NCBI RefSeq assembly: GCF_000308835.1 | Contig: NZ_BAGN01000424.1 | Coordinates: 18,957-82,956, forward strand | Reading direction: 5' to 3' | DNA: 64,000 nt | Origin: Nocardia vinacea NBRC 16497 | GTDB lineage: Bacteria; Actinomycetota; Actinomycetes; Mycobacteriales; Mycobacteriaceae | Shown: positions 59,357 to 64,000 of the stretch, in pieces | Numbering within the stretch: the first letter of the stretch is position 1 | How the letters are laid out: every line of letters starts with the position of its first letter | Notes under the pieces: model-generated | What the model was told of the DNA's origin: nothing | Database searches by the model: none | Seen by the model: only the letters and a program-made list of their open reading frames with translations | Position numbers and translations under genes: made by a program

Positions 59357-60268
59357 GTGAATCTACGACGGCTTCAATACTTTGTGGCGGTCTGTGAGCT
59401 GAAGTCGTTCACCATGGCGGCCGAGCGGCTTTTCATCGCTCAACCTTCACTTTCCCAGCAGATAAAGCGTCTGGAAACAGATCTGAAGGTCACGCTGCTC
59501 GATCGCACGGCGCAGGGTGTCCGGCCCACTCCCGCGGGCCGGGCACTGCTGCCCGTGGCGCGAGATATTCTCGCCGTCGTCGAGAGAGCCGAACAAGCAG
59601 TTGATGATGCGCGGACCGGTCGACGAGGCGATCTCGAGGTGCTCACCGTCCGATCGGTGGCCAACGCCATCCTTCCCTCGGGCATCTCCGTCTGGCACGA
59701 AAGGTTTCCCGAGGTCGTGCTCGAGATCAAGGATTACCCGCATGCCACAGCGATGGAGGCCGCGTTCCGTGACGGCGAAGGCGATCTGGCGATCGGTCCT
59801 CGAACGGGGTTGTCCGGCGCCGATGTGGCCTCCATCGGATTCGAAGAACTGGTTCTTGTCGCAGGGCCCGACAGCGGTGTATCGACCGGCGCGCCGCTGA
59901 CATTGGCGGATCTGAAGGGCCATCAGTGGGTGCTGTTCGACAAGGAGAACGGGCTGACCCGGGTGATCAGAACACTCTGCGCCGCAGCAGGATTCGAACC
60001 GCTCGCCGCGGTCTGGACCATGCAGGTCCAGGCCGCGTTGGAGCTGGCATCCAGCGGTGTGGCGGTTACGCTGGTCCCCGACAATGCGGTACAGGGGGAA
60101 TATCGTCGCTTTGCCCGGTCGTTGACACCGCCGATTTACCGCGAAATCTGCGCGTACTCCCGACCCGGTTCCCGGTACATGTCTGATGCTTACGTCGACA
60201 TCCTCTGCCGAGCCCAGTCGCAACTGTTGGTGCGAGCTGATCTCCCGCAGTCCTGTTCCCTCACCTGA
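59357..60268 (+). CDS. LysR family regulator, cluster B
   Basis: A 303-residue LysR protein: MNLRRLQYFVAVCELKSFTM and IAQPSLSQQIKRLETDLK form the winged helix; the effector domain starts near 90 (VLTVRSVANAILPSG, shared in part with the cluster A LysR). The GTG at 59357 lacks a ribosome-binding site. It lies 84 bp after the aldolase on the same strand and probably controls the dehydrogenase-DUF3500-aldolase unit. Confidence 0.9.
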   Translation: MNLRRLQYFVAVCELKSFTMAAERLFIAQPSLSQQIKRLETDLKVTLLDRTAQGVRPTPAGRALLPVARDILAVVERAEQAVDDARTGRRGDLEVLTVRSVANAILPSGISVWHERFPEVVLEIKDYPHATAMEAAFRDGEGDLAIGPRTGLSGADVASIGFEELVLVAGPDSGVSTGAPLTLADLKGHQWVLFDKENGLTRVIRTLCAAAGFEPLAAVWTMQVQAALELASSGVAVTLVPDNAVQGEYRRFARSLTPPIYREICAYSRPGSRYMSDAYVDILCRAQSQLLVRADLPQSCSLT

Positions 60269-60316
60269 GCCGACCACTTGCGGGCGTGCGAGGCTGTCCC
60301 AGGCTTCGATGTGGTC

Positions 60317-60826
60317 TCACCGTGAATCGGGTTGACGTTGGTCCTGGGCGGCACTGGCCAGTGCGGCGACCAGCGGATTGATGCGGTAGTCGACCAGTTC
60401 GCGCATGACCAGTGCGGTACTGGTGCGTTTAACGCCTTTGATGTCGAGGATCTGACCAGCCACTCGGTAGAGGTCATCCGCGTCGCGGGCTGCTACATGA
60501 ATGAGCAGATCGGCGACACCGCTGAGTCCGTGTACTTCGAGGACTTCCGGAATGTCGGCGAGTGCTGCCGCGACAGCGGCGAGTTTGCGCTGGGTGACGT
60601 TGGTGAGGACAAATGCTTGCAGTGGGTAGCCCAGCGCCAGCGGATTGATGCGCCGCTCGAACGAGTGTAGCGAGCCGGCGGCGTCGAGCTTGCTCAGGCG
60701 CGCCTGCACAGTGTTTCGTGACAGTCCGGTCTCGGCGGCAAGAGCCAGCACGGTCGCTCGCGGAGCGTCGGCGAGCGCGAGCAGGATCCGCGCGTCGATC
60801 TGGTCGACGGTGTGCGTGCTTGGCAT
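60317..60826 (-). CDS. Lrp/AsnC family regulator
   Basis: A 169-residue Lrp-type regulator: DQIDARILLALADAPRATVL and GLSRNTVQARLSKLDAAG make the helix-turn-helix (~residues 8-52), and a RAM ligand-binding domain follows. It is divergent from the E1-like gene at 61099 and convergent with LysR-B. Lrp proteins respond to amino acids, so the E1-like enzyme may degrade a 2-oxo acid derived from an amino acid. Confidence 0.9.
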   Translation of the reverse strand: MPSTHTVDQIDARILLALADAPRATVLALAAETGLSRNTVQARLSKLDAAGSLHSFERRINPLALGYPLQAFVLTNVTQRKLAAVAAALADIPEVLEVHGLSGVADLLIHVAARDADDLYRVAGQILDIKGVKRTSTALVMRELVDYRINPLVAALASAAQDQRQPDSR

Positions 60827-61098
60827 TGTGATAACCCCGGTCTAGTCGGAACGGATCCCTCGGATGCAATCTGATCAACTCGAGGTACAAGTATTGCGCA
60901 GAAGACGCTGATTTGCTGCACTGGACGGCAGTTCTGCACAACAGGACGGTCATAGGAGGGCGATCCGCCCGATTCCCGGCTGAATCCCGATTCGGACGCA
61001 CAACGTCCATGAGCAATCCGGATCCGGTCACTGTGTGCCCCCGACCGAGAGTTCGAATGCGCATGGCCGCAACAAATTTGGTGCGAGGAGAAGTCCCG

Positions 61099-63429
61099 AT
61101 GAACGCCCCGGCCGTCGATCCTGAAGCCCAGAGCTTCGGTGCGCCCCCTCCCGAAGCGCTCGAGGCGATTCAGCAACGAGTGCTGTGGCTGTCCACGGCG
61201 ATGATCCACCATGCCAATCGGGTACGCCCCAACCCGAGTGGGCTCAAGGTCGGGGGCCATCAAGCGTCGTGCGCGTCGATGGTGTCGATCATGACCGCAC
61301 TGTGGTTCGAGCACCTCCGGCCAGGTGACCGCGTGTCGGTCAAGCCCCACGCGTCCCCGGTCCTGCACAGCATCAACTATCTGCTGGGCGAACTCGACGA
61401 GTCGTACATGACCGCATTGCGCGAGTTCGGTGGATTGCAGTCCTACCCGAGCCGGGCCAAAGACCCCGACCCCGTCGACTACTCGACAGGGTCTGTCGGT
61501 ATCGGAGCAACGGCGCCGATCTGGGGGGCGATGGCGCGCCGTTATGTCAATACCATCGGCGGCGGCGCTGGCACCGGTCGGCAGTACTCCCTGGTCGGCG
61601 ACGCCGAACTCGACGAAGGCGCGGTGTGGGAAGCCATCCTCGATCCCGGCATAGTCGATTTGGGCGAGGTGGTGTGGATCGTCGATCTCAACCGGCAATC
61701 TCTCGATCGTGTGGTACCCAACATCGCCGCACGCAGGCTCGAGAAGATGTTCGATGCCGCGGGCTGGCAAGTGATCACCGTAAAATTCGGGCAGCTGCTC
61801 GATACGCTGTTCGCCCGACCCGGCGGAGCCGAGCTCCGGGACCGGATCCTGGATATGCCGAATCCGGAATACCAACGGCTGCTGCGCTGCAATGCCGACG
61901 AACTGCGTACCCGGCTGCCCGGCACCGGGAACGGGAGCACCGAAATCACAGAGCTGATCGCCGGGATCGACGACCAAACGTTGACCGCGGCGATCCGCAA
62001 CCTCGGCGGCCACGACCTCGCGGCCTTGTCCGCGGCGTACCGGCAGATCGATGACACACGGCCAACCATCATCTTCGCCTACACCATCAAAGGTTACGGA
62101 CTGCCCATCCAGGGCCACCCCCAAAACCACTCGTCACTACTGAGCATCGACGAGTACACCCAGCTGGCAAGCGAATTGGGCATGGACCCCCACAAACCCT
62201 GGCAGCGATTCGACGACGGCACCGCATCCGGACGCGTCTGCACTATTGTCGCGGAACGGCTGCGCCGCGACCCGATCGTCACCGCCCGACCCGCGACGAT
62301 TCCGTCCGATTTCGGCCGCACTCCCAAGAGCACGGCGACCACGCAATCAGCGCTCGGGCGGGTGTTGCTCGACTTGACCCGGGCGGCGCCCGACGCGGCC
62401 AAACGTGTTGTCACAGTGAGTCCGGACGTGAGTTCGACGACCAACCTCGCCGGGTGGGTGAACAAGGTCGGGGTGTGGTCCTCGGCAGAACGACACAACT
62501 GGTTCGCCGACGACGCCGAGACAATCCTGCATTGGCGCGAAAAGCCCACCGGCCAGCACATGGAACTGGGCATCGCGGAAACGAACCTCGTCGGCCTGAT
62601 CGGTGAACTCGGCGCAACCTGGAGTCGATGGGGACAGCCGCTGCTCCCCATTGGAGTTCTGTACGATCCTTTCGTCGAACGCGCCCTCGAACCCTGGTCG
62701 TATGGCATCTACGCCGGCGGCCAATCCATACTTGTCGGCACTCCGTCCGGCGTCACCCTGGCCGCCGAGGGCGGAGCACACCAATCCATCAAGACACCCT
62801 CGATCGGCCTCGAACAACCGGGCTGTGTCAGCTACGAACCCGCATTCTCCATCGACGTCGAGTGGACGTTGCTCGCTTGTCTGTCCCGCCTCGGGCGGCC
62901 GGGCGGCTCCTCGGCCTACCTGCGCCTGTCGACCCGGCCCGTCGACCAGACGCTGGCAGCAGTCCCATCGGACCCCGCTGCACGCGAACGCCGCCGCCGA
63001 CAGGTCGTCGCCGGTGGCTACCCACTGGTCCGTCACGACGACGCCAAGGTGACCATCGCGGCAATGGGCGCGATGATGACCGAGGCCCTCGCCGCCGCAG
63101 CACGTCTCACACACACAGGTGTCCCCGCCGACGTCCTCTGCATCACCAGCCCCGGCCTGCTGTTCCAAGCAATCCAGGCACGCCAAGGCCGAGGCACCGG
63201 CGAGACCTGGATTCTCGATCAGCTCTTCCCTTCCGATCGCGCCACCCCGCTGCTCACGGTCCTCGACGGCCACCCACACACGCTGGCTTTCCTGTCCGGG
63301 ATCAATCGGGTGCGCCACACCGCATTGGGTGTCTCACGGTTCGGGCAGGTCGGCTCCCTCGACGATGTCTACCGCTATCACGGCATCGACTCCGACAGCA
63401 TTGTGCGCGCCGCTCTCGATCTACTTTGA
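61099..63429 (+). CDS. Pyruvate dehydrogenase E1-like, thiamine-diphosphate enzyme (single chain)
   Basis: A 776-residue transketolase-fold protein resembling homodimeric 2-oxo acid dehydrogenase E1 (AceE/MdeB type). The ThDP domain has GDAELDEGAVWEAI and VVWIVDLNRQSLDR (~residues 175-205). The pyrimidine domain, with HMELGIAETNLVGLIGELG, starts at ~415. AceE is nearer 890 residues, so this is a shorter member. No E2 or E3 gene is adjacent. The ATG at 61099 has GAGGAG 8 bases upstream. Divergent Lrp gene as probable regulator. It may oxidise 2-oxobutyrate or a branched 2-oxo acid; inferred. Confidence 0.85.
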   Translation: MNAPAVDPEAQSFGAPPPEALEAIQQRVLWLSTAMIHHANRVRPNPSGLKVGGHQASCASMVSIMTALWFEHLRPGDRVSVKPHASPVLHSINYLLGELDESYMTALREFGGLQSYPSRAKDPDPVDYSTGSVGIGATAPIWGAMARRYVNTIGGGAGTGRQYSLVGDAELDEGAVWEAILDPGIVDLGEVVWIVDLNRQSLDRVVPNIAARRLEKMFDAAGWQVITVKFGQLLDTLFARPGGAELRDRILDMPNPEYQRLLRCNADELRTRLPGTGNGSTEITELIAGIDDQTLTAAIRNLGGHDLAALSAAYRQIDDTRPTIIFAYTIKGYGLPIQGHPQNHSSLLSIDEYTQLASELGMDPHKPWQRFDDGTASGRVCTIVAERLRRDPIVTARPATIPSDFGRTPKSTATTQSALGRVLLDLTRAAPDAAKRVVTVSPDVSSTTNLAGWVNKVGVWSSAERHNWFADDAETILHWREKPTGQHMELGIAETNLVGLIGELGATWSRWGQPLLPIGVLYDPFVERALEPWSYGIYAGGQSILVGTPSGVTLAAEGGAHQSIKTPSIGLEQPGCVSYEPAFSIDVEWTLLACLSRLGRPGGSSAYLRLSTRPVDQTLAAVPSDPAARERRRRQVVAGGYPLVRHDDAKVTIAAMGAMMTEALAAAARLTHTGVPADVLCITSPGLLFQAIQARQGRGTGETWILDQLFPSDRATPLLTVLDGHPHTLAFLSGINRVRHTALGVSRFGQVGSLDDVYRYHGIDSDSIVRAALDLL

Positions 63430-63649
63430 CAGGTGTCGCAAGGGTGCGTCGGCTGAAGCGTCATTTGAAGGAGTCGCCGGCGCATGCGTGGCGAGCGAGG
63501 TCCACCGCTTTTCCGGGCGAGGGCGCTCTCGGCTGAAAGCCGACAAGGGCGGCCCGTGCACTGTGGTCGGCGATACGCTGGGCATTGTCGAAAGGTAAGC
63601 GCATGGTGCCCGATGTTCGTGCACGTACGGAGTGGATTGCCCACCGCTG

Positions 63650-64000
63650 ATGGTCGGCGATGATTCACCGCGGACCCAACGTGACGTGAATATGCCCGTC
63701 TCGGTGGAGTTGAGCGCGTCCGGATTCGAGGACGCCGAAGAGATCGGCCGTGGTGGTTTCGGTGTGGTCTATCGGTGCACGCAGGTGGCCTTGGACCGCA
63801 CGGTTGCGGTGAAGGTGCTGACCGCCGAGCTGGACGAAGACAACCAGACGCGGTTTTTACGCGAGCAGAAGGCGATGGGTCGGTTGACCGGGCATCCGAA
63901 CATCGTCACGGTGCTCCAAGTGGGTGTCACCCCGAGCGGGCGGCCTTATCTGGTGATGCCGTATCACCCGTTGGATTCGCTGGATGCGTGGATCCGTCGG
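63650..64000 (+). CDS. pknK: PknK-like serine/threonine protein kinase (5' part)
   Basis: The first 117 residues of a protein kinase cut by the window end. IGRGGFGVVYRC (~residues 30-41) is the glycine loop, VAVKVL holds the ATP-binding lysine, and GHPNIVTVLQVG with LVMPYHPLDSLDAWIRR fits PknK-type proteins, which in mycobacteria and Nocardia are >1000-residue kinases with AAA and LuxR-like parts. The ATG at 63650 gives MVGDDSPRTQRDV; a GTG at 63686 is also possible. The 220 bp before it show no gene. Confidence 0.82.
   Translation, partial: MVGDDSPRTQRDVNMPVSVELSASGFEDAEEIGRGGFGVVYRCTQVALDRTVAVKVLTAELDEDNQTRFLREQKAMGRLTGHPNIVTVLQVGVTPSGRPYLVMPYHPLDSLDAWIRR

Overview
The window is high-GC actinobacterial DNA. 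A complete Mce lipid-import operon, a PknK-type kinase, many TetR/LysR/PucR regulators and a catabolism-rich gene content suggest a mycolic-acid actinomycete, most likely Nocardia or a close relative. This is inferred from gene content; there is no rRNA or marker gene to prove it. I see no tRNA, rRNA, CRISPR array, transposase or integrase.

Layout. (1) Cluster A, about 1-13.5 kb: a TetR regulator with a broken 5' end, a deletion scar, an SRPBCC protein, a second TetR, then a coupled operon (two alpha/beta hydrolases, an FAD monooxygenase, small ORFs), DUF3500 and zinc alcohol dehydrogenase, SDR, a DapA-family aldolase/lyase, LysR and a multicopper oxidase. (2) A central block, 13.7-34.8 kb: acyltransferase, TetR plus a frameshifted MMPL transporter, two-component system, PucR regulator, a VOC/FAD-monooxygenase/FAH group, a secreted GH27 alpha-galactosidase, a TetR-controlled DHA2 exporter, an HsaA/HsaB-like monooxygenase pair with a second FAH protein, two more TetR genes and a methyltransferase. 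(3) Cluster B, 34.9-60.3 kb: a paralogue of cluster A that keeps the mce operon (two YrbE permeases, MceA-F, an Mce-associated protein). It continues with NmrA-like, SRPBCC, TetR, the same hydrolase/hydrolase/monooxygenase operon, a monooxygenase-YceI fusion, amidohydrolase, MFS transporter, alcohol dehydrogenase, DUF3500, HpaI aldolase and LysR. (4) An Lrp regulator divergent from a one-chain pyruvate-dehydrogenase-E1-like enzyme, and the start of a PknK-like kinase that runs off the window.

Clusters A and B descend from one ancestral locus and have decayed in complementary ways. A lost the whole mce operon, leaving the first ~40 codons of a yrbE gene fused to the first ~20 codons of the NmrA-like gene, and it keeps only a stump of the monooxygenase-YceI gene. 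B keeps both of those but retains only a DUF3500 stub and a LysR stub where A has intact genes. An intact dehydrogenase-DUF3500-LysR module, with a different aldolase, sits further downstream in B.

The two clusters share a regulatory signature. A 25-bp palindrome (arms rTAnCGG and CCATTAT around ACAnTGT) occurs at twelve sites, and at five promoters as pairs spaced 43-44 bp. At seven promoters the proximal copy lies 9-10 bp after a TTGAC-type -35 box and ends on, or one base before, an ATG, which predicts repressed, leaderless transcripts. The sites mark both TetR genes, both hydrolase operons, the multicopper oxidase, the amidohydrolase and the MFS gene as one regulon. My working model is an Mce-fed catabolic system in which a hydrophobic (perhaps aromatic or ester-linked) compound is imported, hydroxylated, hydrolysed and cleaved by an aldolase. 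The substrate cannot be read from the sequence.
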